Shown: positions 42,646 through 51,932, counted from the stretch's first letter. The stretch is DNA of 64,000 nucleotides from ZC4RG29 sp964521255 (GCA_964521255.1 CAZFRM010000022.1:16370-80369); one strand, 5' to 3'. The notes: generated by a model not told the origin, from the sequence alone. A program made the numbers and translations.

Positions 42646-44421
42646 TTATTTAGCTTTCCCGTTCTTATCAATCACCAACATTTTTTCTGACGTAGCGATA
42701 ATCAGGTCGCCTGTATCCTGTTTGTATTGAATTTCATTTGGAATGAAATCAAGTTGCAGGTCATTGGTCCATGATAATCCATCAGAACGATAAATCTTGG
42801 CGAGTGTTGAAGGATACTTTTCAGTCAACGTTCCTGTAGCATAAATCAGCACATAATAGATCTGGCTGTTGTTATCAGCAGTCAGCACTTTCAAATTAGG
42901 CAACTGGCTTAATTTAAAATTTGGCTGATCAACAGGGAAATCTACTTTTATATCCGGGCGCCGTGAAGGTGTAATAGAATAAAAGTAACCGGCCACATTT
43001 AACGAATCCAAATAGGAAAGGCCAACGGTATATTTTTCTTGCTGCACTATCAAAGGTTTGTACGTTGAAACTGCATTATCTAAAAATAAAGGCACTGACG
43101 TAGAGTCTACAATTACCCAACGAAGAGCATCCTGTTTCTTTAGAAGCTCTTTAGCAAGCAGCGCTTTCTCCCGTTCGGCAAATTCTTTTTCTCCCGTAAT
43201 ATAATTTTTAAGAACAAGCGGATTATTGTAGGCATTGGTTACAAAATGCTGATAGTTCATAGTCGCCTTATCCAAATCTGTTGAGAGTAACTTAGCTGCT
43301 ATGCTATCCAATTTATGGAGATACTTATTTTCCTTTTCAAGTAAATTCATTTGGAGTTGAACATCTGCGGAATCACGATGAGCATTGTTTTCAATAACAA
43401 CTGATTTGTATTCCAGGTTAGCAATTTTTAAGCTGAATACATTTAACGGTAATGGATCCGAGTCAAATTTTTTCAACTGACCTGAAAGAAGTTCTTCGGT
43501 AAGTCTTGTCAGATCGGTAATTACAGATGTAGAATCAGTTTTCAATTTTTCATTAAGCTTATTCAATTCCGTATCAAATGAAAGCAAATGCTCTCGCATC
43601 GGATTAATTTCTTTTACAATAACATTCTTAGCTTCAATAGAAAATTTTTTATAATCCCAAAGCTGAATTTCATTTTGATAGAAATCACTGACATTTATTC
43701 CATCTGTGGAAAAGTCTTCAATATCCTCAAGCCTAAGGGAAGGTTTATAATTTGTGCCCCCAACATTTTGCATGCTTGCAATATAATTCTCAGTAAACTT
43801 CATTGTCGAATCAAAGCGAATGATAAGTTCATCTAATGTTAATATTGTACTGTCGCCCGACTGAAGATAAAGATCATTCGATGATGTATAAGGCTTTTGT
43901 ATAGAGCAATAAAGAGCATTGGTTTTTCTATAAAGGCTATCTGCAAAGGTGAAATAATACTTAACCATTTTTATTCTATCCTTTCGCTCACGCAAACCTT
44001 CCATTCGCTTGTCCAGGTCAAACTGAATGTCGGATAGCTGCACGCCAAACTGCCCTGTTCTAAGATCCCTCCTTTTGTATGCCTGGTAGTACTCATCATT
44101 TTTCTTTATCTCCTTTTCATTGATTGTTTTTTTTGCTTTGTCGTAAAAGAAAATGGCAGAGTCGATATTCTTAAATGCAACAGCGGTTTGCTTCAAAATG
44201 TCATTCCTGACAGATTTTTCCTGGTAGATAATACCCATGAAAAGAAAAGCATTTGGATTATCATCGTTTTCCTTTAAATACTTCTTTAAAAACGGTTCGG
44301 CCTGTTCGTATTGCTTTGTGCTTAATAATCCAAAAATATCTTTGTATTTTGTCTTCTGAGCCTGAACAGAATGAATGGTAAATACAAGCAAAAGAAACTT
44401 GATTAAGCCAACTTTTGTCAT
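42646..44421 (-). CDS. Exported protein of unknown function with TPR-like N-terminus
   Basis: 591 residues with a signal peptide (MTKVGLIKFLLLVFTIHSVQA, cleavage likely after VQA). Residues 25-130 look like a divergent TPR pair (EQAEPFLKKYLKENDDNPNAFLFMGIIYQEKS). The long middle is helical and Lys/Glu-rich, and the C-terminus has beta-propeller-like sequence (QIYYVLIYATGTLTEKYPSTLAKIYRSDGLSWTN). No specific family recognised. It is divergent from the TlpA-like gene, with only 65 bp between them, so both promoters are close together. Confidence 0.75.
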   Translation of the reverse strand: MTKVGLIKFLLLVFTIHSVQAQKTKYKDIFGLLSTKQYEQAEPFLKKYLKENDDNPNAFLFMGIIYQEKSVRNDILKQTAVAFKNIDSAIFFYDKAKKTINEKEIKKNDEYYQAYKRRDLRTGQFGVQLSDIQFDLDKRMEGLRERKDRIKMVKYYFTFADSLYRKTNALYCSIQKPYTSSNDLYLQSGDSTILTLDELIIRFDSTMKFTENYIASMQNVGGTNYKPSLRLEDIEDFSTDGINVSDFYQNEIQLWDYKKFSIEAKNVIVKEINPMREHLLSFDTELNKLNEKLKTDSTSVITDLTRLTEELLSGQLKKFDSDPLPLNVFSLKIANLEYKSVVIENNAHRDSADVQLQMNLLEKENKYLHKLDSIAAKLLSTDLDKATMNYQHFVTNAYNNPLVLKNYITGEKEFAEREKALLAKELLKKQDALRWVIVDSTSVPLFLDNAVSTYKPLIVQQEKYTVGLSYLDSLNVAGYFYSITPSRRPDIKVDFPVDQPNFKLSQLPNLKVLTADNNSQIYYVLIYATGTLTEKYPSTLAKIYRSDGLSWTNDLQLDFIPNEIQYKQDTGDLIIATSEKMLVIDKNGKAK

Positions 44422-44486
44422 TTTACATAAATATTAGTTTACGGAATGTTAAAGATAAATAATTTGCAGCAAAGAATATTGAAATC

Positions 44487-45113
44487 ATGAATGCGCCAAT
44501 AGATAAGACTAAGTTAAAAAGCATCCTTATTACACTCTGGAGGAATCTTAAGATATGGCTCTCACTTATTGTCATTCTTCTCATATTGCGTTATTCGGGT
44601 GCATTGTCAGGACTATCTTCCGCTACAAACAAGGCTGTATTATTAACGGGTATAATGGATGCCGATCCATCTGGATATGTACCTGGCAAAGAACTTTTCA
44701 ACTACAATTTCTCCGTTAAAACCTTAGCAGGAGAAACCATTGATTTTAATAAGTATAAAGGTAAACCAGTGTTCCTGAACCTGTGGGCCACCTGGTGTGG
44801 ACCCTGTCGCGCTGAAATGCCGTCCATTCAAAATCTTTATGATAAGGTGAATAAGGACTCAGTTGCGTTCGTTGTGCTTTCACTGGATGCAGCGGATGAT
44901 TTACAGAAGGTAAACAAGTATGTTGAATCAAAAGGATTCACATTCCCTGTATTCATCGCTGCAGAACTCCCACAACAGCTTCAGGTAAAGTTGATCCCAA
45001 CTACTTTTGTAATTGATAAGGATGGAGTATTTGCTTACAGAAAGGAAGGAATGGCAGATTACGATACAAAACAATTCAAAAAATTTCTCGATAAGTTAAT
45101 GTTAAAACAATAG
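44487..45113 (+). CDS. TlpA/ResA-like membrane-anchored thiol-disulfide oxidoreductase
   Basis: 208 residues. A membrane anchor (about 20-38) precedes a periplasmic thioredoxin-fold domain with the redox motif WATWCGPCRAEMPS (Cys104 and Cys107), the PTTFVIDKDG cis-Pro loop and a LNLWATW strand. Such proteins reduce disulfides in apocytochromes c or extracytoplasmic proteins. The anchor region is longer than in ResA. No ccm/ccs genes are nearby. Confidence 0.9.
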   Translation: MNAPIDKTKLKSILITLWRNLKIWLSLIVILLILRYSGALSGLSSATNKAVLLTGIMDADPSGYVPGKELFNYNFSVKTLAGETIDFNKYKGKPVFLNLWATWCGPCRAEMPSIQNLYDKVNKDSVAFVVLSLDAADDLQKVNKYVESKGFTFPVFIAAELPQQLQVKLIPTTFVIDKDGVFAYRKEGMADYDTKQFKKFLDKLMLKQ

Positions 45114-45204
45114 ACTGATTTGAGGCATGATTATTCCTCGTAAATCTGGTTACCTTGGAACTTTGATGGTAAACTCTGACATTTAAAGCCGAAACTACCT
45201 CAGT

Positions 45205-47661
45205 ATGAAGTTCTTTCTCTCGTTACTTGTAACGCTTTCCCTAATTTATATTTTAGATCAAAGTTGGTTGATTGGCAACAACCGGCTTCCGGCACCAGGC
45301 AAATTCCTGGATCCTTTTCACGGCTTTTGGCAGAATGCAGAACCTAAAGGATTTATTGAGCCTAATGAATTAAATCTTTCCGGTCTTAAAGATAAAGTTG
45401 TTGTTTCTTACGACAGTCTTTTAATTCCTCACATCTTCGCTGGAAACGATGGAGATCTCTACCTGGCGCAAGGATACATTACGGCGGTTCACCGACTTTG
45501 GCAAATGGAATTTCAAACCCATGCCGCGGCTGGGAGATTATCATCAATACTTGGACCCGGTAAGGATAGTGTATATCTGAATTATGATCGCAATCAACGA
45601 AGACTCGGTATTGTTACAGCTGCAGAAAAAGCCGTGGAGGCTATGATGAGAGATTCGGTTTCACGAATCGCGATTGAAAATTATACACGTGGCGTGAATC
45701 TTTACATTCGTTCGCTTACCTATAAAAATCTTCCCATTGAATATAAACTCATGGACTATTCTCCCGAAGAATGGACACCCTTAAAGTGTGGTATTCTACT
45801 AAAGAGTATGGCCCAAACGTTAAATATGGGCGACAAAGATATTGAGATGTCCAATGCTTTAAAGTTATACGGAAAGGAGATGGTAGACTTGCTCTATCCT
45901 GATCGTGAGCCGGGAACAGATCCGGTTGTAAATAATCCGGGCGGCTGGAATTTTGCAAAAATTGCATTGGACCCCCTTCCCTCTGCACTTCCCGATGAAC
46001 TTATAGGAATCACTCAACGTGAACAAGGTGATCCCACTATTGGAAGTAACAATTGGGCTGTTAGCGGAAGTAAGACAGCAACAGGTTCTCCAATATTATG
46101 TAATGATCCGCATCTTAATACAACGCTGCCTTCTATCTGGTACGCTATTCATCTCAATGCACCTGGCATTAATACAATGGGTGTATCCCTTCCTGGCGGA
46201 CCCGGAATTATTATAGGTTTTAATGACTCGATTGCGTGGGGCATTACAAATGCTCAGCGTGATTTGGTTGACTGGTATAAAATTTCGTATGAAAATGACC
46301 AACGTAACCACTACATGCTAGATGGCGAATGGCAGGAAACCAGGAAACGAGTTGAAAAAATAACTGTACGAGGATATGAACCATTTTATGATACGGTTAT
46401 CTACACAAAATGGGGCCCTGTTGCTTACGATAAAAACTTTCGCCCGGAAGATGGATTAAGGGACTACTCGTTCCGTTGGATATCGCATGACCCTTCAACT
46501 GAGATAAGTACTTTTTATAGACTTAACCGGGCAAAAAATTTTAATGATTACATGAATGCACTTAATTATTTCTCATCACCTGCCCAGAATTTCGTATTTG
46601 CTTCCGTTTCGGGTGATGTTGCTATTCGTGTTCAGGGTAAATTTCCTGTGAGAAGAAAAGATGAGGGAAAATTTCTGTTAGACGGAAGCAAAAGCTCCAA
46701 CGGATGGCAGAGGTACATTCCCTTTGATCAAAACGTTATGATAAAAAACCCTGAGCGCGGTTTTGTGAGTTCGGCCAACCAATACCCCGTAGATGAAACC
46801 TATCCTTATTACATCACAGCAACAAGCTACGAAGCTTATCGTAACCGCAGAATTAACCAGGTATTGCAAAAAATGAATAGCGTCACCGTGCGGGACATGA
46901 TGTCACTTCAGAACGACAATTTCAACCTTAAAGCCAATGAAAGTCTCCCCCTGTTTTTGAGTATTCTTAACCATTCAGATACATCTAAGTATAGTGAACC
47001 CGCAAGGAAAGCACATAAGATTTTAACCGCCTGGGATTATGTGAATAATAAGGATTCAGAAGGTGCCTCTTATTATGAAGCCTGGTGGGATAATTTAATG
47101 CCGATGCTTTGGGATGAGATGTACAATAACGAAACTGCTCTCTCCCGTCCAACCACTTACAATACCATAAAATTAATTAGAGAGAACCCAACGTTGGAAT
47201 TTTTTCACACCTCAAAAGAATCAACCGGTGAACAAGACCTTAATAAAATAATTGTTAATGCTTTCATGGCCGGTGTAGCCTCCATTGAAAAATGGAAGGA
47301 AGATTCCAAAAAAGAAAAAGTGCGTTGGGCAGATTATAAAGACACCTATGTCCGGCATGTTGCTCGCATTGCTCCCTTTGGCAGGCATGTACAACACGGA
47401 GGAAATCATGATATTGTAAATGCCAGCGCCAGCACGCACGGACCATCCTGGCGCATGGTTGTGAGCCTGGAAAAATCCGGGATAAAAGCATTTGCCGTTT
47501 ACCCTGGTGGACAGTCAGGAAATCCGGGAAGCGTTCACTATACCGATATGCTTAATAGCTGGTGCACTGGAAGATACTTCAGCCTGATCTTTCCCCATCG
47601 TGCAGAAGAAATGAAAGACAAGCTTTTCTTCTCAACCCAACTTAACCCCAAAAACAGATGA
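45205..47661 (+). CDS. Penicillin acylase family (S45) N-terminal nucleophile hydrolase
   Basis: 818 residues. An N-terminal anchor or signal (about 1-18) targets it to the periplasm. The precursor is expected to cleave itself at Gly280-Ser281 in TIGSNNWAVSGSKT, freeing Ser281 as the beta-chain nucleophile. Other family segments are DLYLAQGYITAVHRLWQMEFQ (alpha chain), CNDPHLNTTLPSIWY, GLVLPGGPG-like VSLPGGPGIIIGFNDSIAWGITNAQRDLVDWY, and the C-terminal FAVYPGGQSGNPGSVHYTDMLNSW. Members cleave amides including penicillins or N-acyl homoserine lactones; the substrate here is unknown. Confidence 0.92.
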   Translation: MKFFLSLLVTLSLIYILDQSWLIGNNRLPAPGKFLDPFHGFWQNAEPKGFIEPNELNLSGLKDKVVVSYDSLLIPHIFAGNDGDLYLAQGYITAVHRLWQMEFQTHAAAGRLSSILGPGKDSVYLNYDRNQRRLGIVTAAEKAVEAMMRDSVSRIAIENYTRGVNLYIRSLTYKNLPIEYKLMDYSPEEWTPLKCGILLKSMAQTLNMGDKDIEMSNALKLYGKEMVDLLYPDREPGTDPVVNNPGGWNFAKIALDPLPSALPDELIGITQREQGDPTIGSNNWAVSGSKTATGSPILCNDPHLNTTLPSIWYAIHLNAPGINTMGVSLPGGPGIIIGFNDSIAWGITNAQRDLVDWYKISYENDQRNHYMLDGEWQETRKRVEKITVRGYEPFYDTVIYTKWGPVAYDKNFRPEDGLRDYSFRWISHDPSTEISTFYRLNRAKNFNDYMNALNYFSSPAQNFVFASVSGDVAIRVQGKFPVRRKDEGKFLLDGSKSSNGWQRYIPFDQNVMIKNPERGFVSSANQYPVDETYPYYITATSYEAYRNRRINQVLQKMNSVTVRDMMSLQNDNFNLKANESLPLFLSILNHSDTSKYSEPARKAHKILTAWDYVNNKDSEGASYYEAWWDNLMPMLWDEMYNNETALSRPTTYNTIKLIRENPTLEFFHTSKESTGEQDLNKIIVNAFMAGVASIEKWKEDSKKEKVRWADYKDTYVRHVARIAPFGRHVQHGGNHDIVNASASTHGPSWRMVVSLEKSGIKAFAVYPGGQSGNPGSVHYTDMLNSWCTGRYFSLIFPHRAEEMKDKLFFSTQLNPKNR

Positions 47662-47993
47662 AGGAATTTTTCATTCAGATCATCGTTATTATGCTCCTGG
47701 GTTACTTGTTGGAATTATTCTTTCCGTGGTGGAGCATTGCAATAGCCGCTGCGTTAGTAGGAACGTTTCTTCGCTCAAATGCAAACTTCTGGGCAGGATT
47801 TATAGGGATAGGAATGCTGTGGCTTGCGGGCGCACTCCTGATTGATTTTACCTCTCCTTCTCAACTGGCCACCAGCGTTGCAGAAATTCTAATGATGAAT
47901 AAACTTATCTTGTTGATCATTACCACATTGATAGGTGCACTTGTAGGCGGACTCTCGTGCCTTACCGGATCATTAATTGTGCGAAGAAAATAA
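47658..47993 (+). CDS. Small integral membrane protein of unknown function
   Basis: 111 residues with four hydrophobic segments (LELFFPWWSIAIAAALVGTFL, FWAGFIGIGMLWLAGALLI, LILLIITTLIGALVGGL). It overlaps the penicillin acylase stop by four bases (ATGA), so it is translationally coupled to it. The protein resembles small four-helix proteins found next to periplasmic enzymes; no function can be assigned. Confidence 0.75.
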   Translation: MKEFFIQIIVIMLLGYLLELFFPWWSIAIAAALVGTFLRSNANFWAGFIGIGMLWLAGALLIDFTSPSQLATSVAEILMMNKLILLIITTLIGALVGGLSCLTGSLIVRRK

Positions 47994-48017
47994 TATCCAA
48001 AAAAAACTCTCTGTAAC

Positions 48018-48290
48018 TTTGAGCTTCTTTGAGTCCCTGTGTAATAACTGTATTCCCCTTAACTTAATGACATTGCAGTTAGAATCTCCTTATTTTGAAA
48101 CTGAACGGTATCCGTACGTGCTTTAAGGTAAGCCTCCAAAAGTCTTACGCCCGAACATAAAGAAAAATCGCAGGTAATTCTTCAGCGCAAATCTGCGTGC
48201 ATTCGATCAGCCTGCCTGCACGAAGCCGTTTCGGCAAAGGCAGGCGAGTTCTGCGGGAAAAAGAGTGGGATCGACTTTTTTTTAGCAACA
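48018..48290. repeat. Repeat block related to that upstream of nuoA, with nested palindrome
   Basis: This fills the 308-bp gene-free stretch 47994-48301. 48018-48076 matches 30678-30737 directly, including ctgtgtaataactgtattcc and the inverted GCAATGTCATTAA end. 48077-48290 matches the reverse complement of the block's left part (from about 30158). The palindrome at 48210-48245 interrupts the match, as if inserted later into an existing repeat. No gene recognised. Confidence 0.7.
48210..48245. repeat. GCCTGCC palindromic insert nested in a repeat
   Basis: GCCTGCC ... GGCAGGC arms (48210-48216 and 48239-48245) with an inner CGAA/TTCG pair. The related repeat at 30.16 kb has only about seven bases at this point, so the palindrome is likely a separate insertion. 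Confidence 0.65.
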
Positions 48291-48301
48291 ATAACTCAAA
48301 T

Positions 48302-49312
48302 TCAAATCAACGATTCAGAGTAATCATACATTAGCTGAAGATACTTTGCTGCTTCCGAGAGAGATTTCTTTCGTTGGTCAGTATCAGAAGCGCTTTTTGA
48401 ACGAAGCGTGTTTACTTTTGCCCTGACGTTAGCCCGGTAACATTTATAGTAAATAAAGAGCAGCTCTTCTTCAGCGTTTCTCATCACAGGAAATAAACGA
48501 TTATAGGTTTGAATGAATAGCTCCGATAGATCTTTCCGGCCGAATGCATCAAGATCCATACACAAAAACGCCACTTCATTCAATACATCGATCCGGCGAA
48601 AATCGTCATTAAACTCAATGCAATCAAAGATCACCGGCTCCGGCAACAAAAAAATATTCCTGGAATGCAAATCACCATGACAATCGCGAAAATACCCTGC
48701 GACCAATCTTTCGTTAAGCATAGCCCTGTTACGGTCAATGAACATGTCCGATGCTTTCATGACTTTAGTAATTCTATTCCTGCTGTTATTTCCCAGTTGT
48801 TGTTGCAGGTATTCCCGTTCGTCACCCAGGTCATTGAATTTTTCACGTACATCCGAAACGTCTTTTTCATAAATGATATTTATCCTTCTATGAAAGGCTG
48901 CAATATGTTCGGCCAGCACATGAATATCCAAAGGCCTTACACTGTTCGTGCCCAACAGAACATCCATTTGTTTTTCGCGAGGAAGCCTCCGCATGTGCAC
49001 GGCATAATCAACAATATCTCCTTCTTCTCCACCGATGACGATAGACGCATCGACCTTCCGGACAGGCATTACATCGATATACATTTCCGGGGCCAGTCTT
49101 CGGTTTAGTTCAACCTCCCGTTCACAAAAAAATCTGCGTTTGTCCAGTGTGGCAAAGTCGAGAAATGAATAGTGAATGTCTTTTTTGATCTTAAAAACAT
49201 GGGTATCGCAAAGAATAACCCATGAGATATGCGTCTCAACAAGTTCGGGCTTATGGCATCGTTCCGGGAATAGTCCCCGTTCCAAAAGGGTATGTATATC
49301 ACTTCTTGTCAT
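48302..49312 (-). CDS. Predicted aminoglycoside-phosphotransferase-like kinase (COG2187 type)
   Basis: About 336 residues starting MTRSDIHTLLERG. It has the phosphotransferase catalytic motif HGDLHSRNIFLL (the Asp acts as catalytic base) and the metal-binding VIFDCIEFND, as in the APH/ChoK fold. The frame is open 39 codons upstream, but that part overlaps the preceding kinase gene and is not family-like, so I chose the ATG at 49312. In many bacteria this protein is fused to the small P-loop kinase that here is encoded separately just upstream with a 14-bp overlap. The substrate is unknown; a true antibiotic-resistance role is not implied. Confidence 0.85.
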   Translation of the reverse strand: MTRSDIHTLLERGLFPERCHKPELVETHISWVILCDTHVFKIKKDIHYSFLDFATLDKRRFFCEREVELNRRLAPEMYIDVMPVRKVDASIVIGGEEGDIVDYAVHMRRLPREKQMDVLLGTNSVRPLDIHVLAEHIAAFHRRINIIYEKDVSDVREKFNDLGDEREYLQQQLGNNSRNRITKVMKASDMFIDRNRAMLNERLVAGYFRDCHGDLHSRNIFLLPEPVIFDCIEFNDDFRRIDVLNEVAFLCMDLDAFGRKDLSELFIQTYNRLFPVMRNAEEELLFIYYKCYRANVRAKVNTLRSKSASDTDQRKKSLSEAAKYLQLMYDYSESLI

Positions 49313-49793
49313 CCAGGTAATGAATGGCTTTCTCAAGCATATCATCAATGTTATCATCAGCAGACTCCAGCACGAGATGATCTTCCTCCAAAGGTTCCCA
49401 ACGCGCCTTGATTTGCTGGTACACGACATAATTCGCCTCGCTGTCCACGCGCGGTTTGCTTAACCGGTTACTAATAACGGTTTCACTGGCTGTTACTTCA
49501 ATAAAAAATACACTCGCTATTTTGCTGAATTCATCCACCACCTTTTTTCTGAGGCTTGCCAGATAAAAAGTGGCATCCAGTACAACGTTGCTTTTACCGG
49601 AAATATATTCTTTTGCTCTCGTCAGCATTTCATGGTAAACCAATTCCTTTTCTTCTGCAGAATAATTTCGCACGGGGAACATGGTCAATCGCAGACGGTC
49701 GCTGCTGATATAAACAGCATTGATTTTTTCCGCAAGCCTGGCGGCAAAAAAACTTTTTCCTGATCCCGGAAGCCCGAACACAATTATCAGCAT
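49299..49793 (-). CDS. Small P-loop (AAA) kinase, partner of the COG2187-type kinase
   Basis: 164 residues with a Walker A motif GLPGSGKSFF at the N-terminus (about 7-16), then VYISSDRLRLTMFP and NVVLDATFYLASLRKKV, the usual layout of the COG0645/gluconate-kinase-like P-loop kinases. The gene overlaps the next one by 14 bp, and the two are normally found fused in other bacteria, so they act in the same process. The substrate is not known. Confidence 0.85.
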   Translation of the reverse strand: MLIIVFGLPGSGKSFFAARLAEKINAVYISSDRLRLTMFPVRNYSAEEKELVYHEMLTRAKEYISGKSNVVLDATFYLASLRKKVVDEFSKIASVFFIEVTASETVISNRLSKPRVDSEANYVVYQQIKARWEPLEEDHLVLESADDNIDDMLEKAIHYLDDKK

Positions 49794-49844
49794 AGAAGGC
49801 TAAGTTAATTGTTATCCGTTAATAGTTGAGCAATGATTAACTTC

Positions 49845-50465
49845 TCACAATTCCTTCAGTGCTTTCCTGAAATGTTTATAGGCCAACTGGATTTCCTCAC
49901 GAAAATCTTCATACTTGTCTTTTCCGGTGATCATACCCTCTTTTACCCGTTCTCTTATTTTATCAACATACTTTCGCGCGTCATCCATACGATCCCTGAA
50001 TTCATCTTTGATCTCCATTTTCTTCAATCCAAATTTGAGCTGCAATATTTCCAGCTTGATTTTAAATTTCTCAAGCTCATGCATGAAGTCATGTGACGTC
50101 GATGAAACCTCAGCTTTTTTTTCCAGCGTATCTTGAAGAGAAGTTGTTGTAGTGAGGATGTCTTTTTGCTGTGAAGCAAAATCCTCCTTCGTGGAAGCTT
50201 CTCCCCGCTCCAGATCCTTTTCAAGATTTTCGACTATTGTCCTGACACCCGACAATTCTTTGTCAGAAGACGGCACCGTAAGGTAGTGTTTGAATTCATT
50301 CAACCTTGACCGGAACTCTTTTTTAAGCTCTTCAAACTTATCCTTCGCTTCTGCTTTTCCAAGTGCAAGCTGCACTGCCAGTTCATCAATTTCCTGTTGG
50401 GCTTCGCTCAATTTATCAGCTATCCTTATCAGGATTTTTTCTTTGGGTTTTACTTCAGTTTTCAT
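49845..50465 (-). CDS. Coiled-coil cytoplasmic protein of unknown function
   Basis: 206 residues, almost entirely helical and charged (KLSEAQQEIDELAVQLALGKAEAKDKFEELKKEF and similar heptads), with no signal or membrane segments. It resembles small coiled-coil stress proteins but no named family is recognised. It is divergent from the DUF892 gene; the 147-bp intergenic region holds a TGAT-N4-ATCA palindrome 58 bp upstream of its start. It is probably the first gene of a three-gene minus-strand transcript with the two kinases. Confidence 0.75.
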   Translation of the reverse strand: MKTEVKPKEKILIRIADKLSEAQQEIDELAVQLALGKAEAKDKFEELKKEFRSRLNEFKHYLTVPSSDKELSGVRTIVENLEKDLERGEASTKEDFASQQKDILTTTTSLQDTLEKKAEVSSTSHDFMHELEKFKIKLEILQLKFGLKKMEIKDEFRDRMDDARKYVDKIRERVKEGMITGKDKYEDFREEIQLAYKHFRKALKEL

Positions 50466-50522
50466 AATGATTTTGATTTGATTATCCTACCACTAAGCTG
50501 GCTCAAATTGCCATTGAAAAAA

Positions 50523-50536
50523 CTGATTATAATCAG
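50523..50536. promoter_or_regulatory. FNR/CRP-like palindrome in the divergent promoter region
   Basis: CTGATTATAATCAG, a perfect 14-nt palindrome matching the FNR consensus core TGAT-N4-ATCA. It lies between divergent genes (starts at 50465 minus and 50613 plus), 57 and 76 bases away. It is a candidate operator for an anaerobiosis or stress regulator; one or two chance matches are expected in a 64-kb window. Confidence 0.45.
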
Positions 50537-50612
50537 AAAGGCGAAGTGTATTTTATCATGTCTTCTTTCTCAAACGGAGAATACATTTACCTACACTTAA
50601 TCACAACCGAAA

Positions 50613-51107
50613 ATGAAATCACTAGCGAGTCTGAATGATGCTTTGATTTACCTCTTGAAAGGTTTGTATGACGGCGAGGTAATATTGCAACAGGCTATTC
50701 CTGCATGCATCAAAAATGTAACGTCAGAGGCATTGAAAAATGAACTTAACCGGTATAAGGAAGATTCGTACGACAAAGTGCTCAAGCTGGAAAGGGTATT
50801 TAACTACCTGATGACTCAACCAGGTGGAAAACGGAATGTCGTATTGAAAAAAATGATCAACGACACCAACAGCATGCTGAGTACAACTTCTACTGCGGAA
50901 GTTAAAGACATCATCCTGGCATCGTGCATTCAAAGCATCAACTGTTACAAAATTGCCGGTTACCGCACGGCTATGGCATTCGCTATTGAGCTGCAGTTGG
51001 AGACCGTACCTGATCTGCTCCACGAAATTCTGGAATTGGAAAAACAGACCAGCCATGCAATGAATAAGATAACGCGCCTTGCGCTTTACCAGGGCACTAA
51101 TGAGTAA
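50613..51107 (+). CDS. DUF892/YciE-like ferritin-fold stress protein
   Basis: 164 residues of a four-helix bundle resembling the DUF892 (YciE/YciF) family: LNDALIYLLKGLYDGEVILQQAIP, a long second helix, SCIQSINCYKIAGYRTAMAFAIEL and EILELEKQTSHAMNKITRLA. Homologues bind di-iron or are induced under osmotic or stationary stress. The metal ligands of classical ferritins are not clearly retained, so activity is uncertain. It is the first gene of a plus-strand series (DUF892, dodecin, DUF2267, HPF, GreA fusion) preceded by a putative FNR-like site. Confidence 0.75.
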   Translation: MKSLASLNDALIYLLKGLYDGEVILQQAIPACIKNVTSEALKNELNRYKEDSYDKVLKLERVFNYLMTQPGGKRNVVLKKMINDTNSMLSTTSTAEVKDIILASCIQSINCYKIAGYRTAMAFAIELQLETVPDLLHEILELEKQTSHAMNKITRLALYQGTNE

Positions 51108-51226
51108 TACTTTGTCAACGATATAATTGTTAAAGGATCGCAGAAGGTTCGTGAACGGGTAACAAACAATTTTATAATTGACATGAATTAAGTGCAACAG
51201 TTTAAATATTTATATAAAAGTCTATT

Positions 51227-51427
51227 ATGTCAGTCATTAAAGTAATTGAAGTCCTTTCTGACTCCGGGGTGAGTTGGGAAGACGCCGCGCAGCATGCTGT
51301 GGCAAAGGCTGCAAAAAGTGTTCGCAACATCCGTTCCATTTACATCAAGGATCACAGTGCAATTGTGAAAGATGGGAAGATCACCGGCTACAGAATAAAC
51401 GCCAAAATCAGTTTTGAACTGGATTGA
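51227..51427 (+). CDS. Dodecin-family flavin-binding protein
   Basis: 66 residues, the normal size. Dodecins assemble into hollow dodecamers that bind flavins or coenzyme A and buffer free riboflavin or FMN. Visible features: VIKVIEVLSDSGVSWEDAAQHAVAKAAKSVRNIRSIYIKDHSAIVKDGKITGYRINAKISFEL with the flavin-stacking Trp at position 17. It lies 119 bp after the DUF892 gene, with a TTGACA-like hexamer at 51177 in the gap. Confidence 0.9.
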   Translation: MSVIKVIEVLSDSGVSWEDAAQHAVAKAAKSVRNIRSIYIKDHSAIVKDGKITGYRINAKISFELD

Positions 51428-51482
51428 TTTTTTATGCTGTTGCCAAAGAAGGGAATTATTTCAAACTTAAATCAAATGTTTT

Positions 51483-51932
51483 ATGCCACTCAATTTTGAA
51501 AAATACGCCATGAAGGGAAATGAATTCCTGAACAGGCTAGCAAAAAAATTAGGAGATGAAAATGACCGCGACCGTGCCGCAAGAATATTAAGAAGTGTTT
51601 TGCGCACGCTGCGTAATCACCTTGCGACAGAAGAATCCATTCAACTACTGGCCCAATTGCCGATGGCCATTAAAAGTGTGTATGTAGAAGGCTGGAAAAT
51701 CAACGATGTACATCCGCGTGTAAAAACAGTTGAAGATTTTGCTGTGGAAGTTATGAAAGAGGAAGGGCAGGTTGCGTGGCGCGATTTCAGCAATATCGAG
51801 GAAGTAATCCAGGCTATACACGCTGTTGTCGAGACAATCGTATCGTATGTTTCACCAGATGAAATGGAGGAAGCTTTTGGCACACTCCCAAAAAATCTGC
51901 GAAACATATTAACAACATGGATACCTTCCTGA
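51483..51932 (+). CDS. DUF2267 domain protein
   Basis: 149 residues with the DUF2267 layout: an N-terminal helical hairpin (EFLNRLAKKLGDENDRDRAARILRSVLRTLRNHL), EESIQLLAQLPMAIKSVYVEGWKI, DFAVEVMKEEGQVAWRDF and a C-terminal second helical repeat (IVSYVSPDEMEEAFGTLPKNLRNIL). The biochemical role is unknown; the family is often encoded in stress or hypoxia gene groups, as here. It lies 55 bp after dodecin and 39 bp before HPF, so probably cotranscribed. Confidence 0.88.
   Translation: MPLNFEKYAMKGNEFLNRLAKKLGDENDRDRAARILRSVLRTLRNHLATEESIQLLAQLPMAIKSVYVEGWKINDVHPRVKTVEDFAVEVMKEEGQVAWRDFSNIEEVIQAIHAVVETIVSYVSPDEMEEAFGTLPKNLRNILTTWIPS

Noticed and set aside
48302..49312. Aminoglycoside resistance gene
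   Set aside because: The APH fold is shared with many kinases, and the linkage to a P-loop kinase indicates a metabolic role; no resistance context is present.
49313..49429. 39-codon N-terminal extension of the APH-like kinase
   Set aside because: It overlaps the preceding P-loop kinase gene in another frame and has no family similarity; the ATG at 49312 is better.
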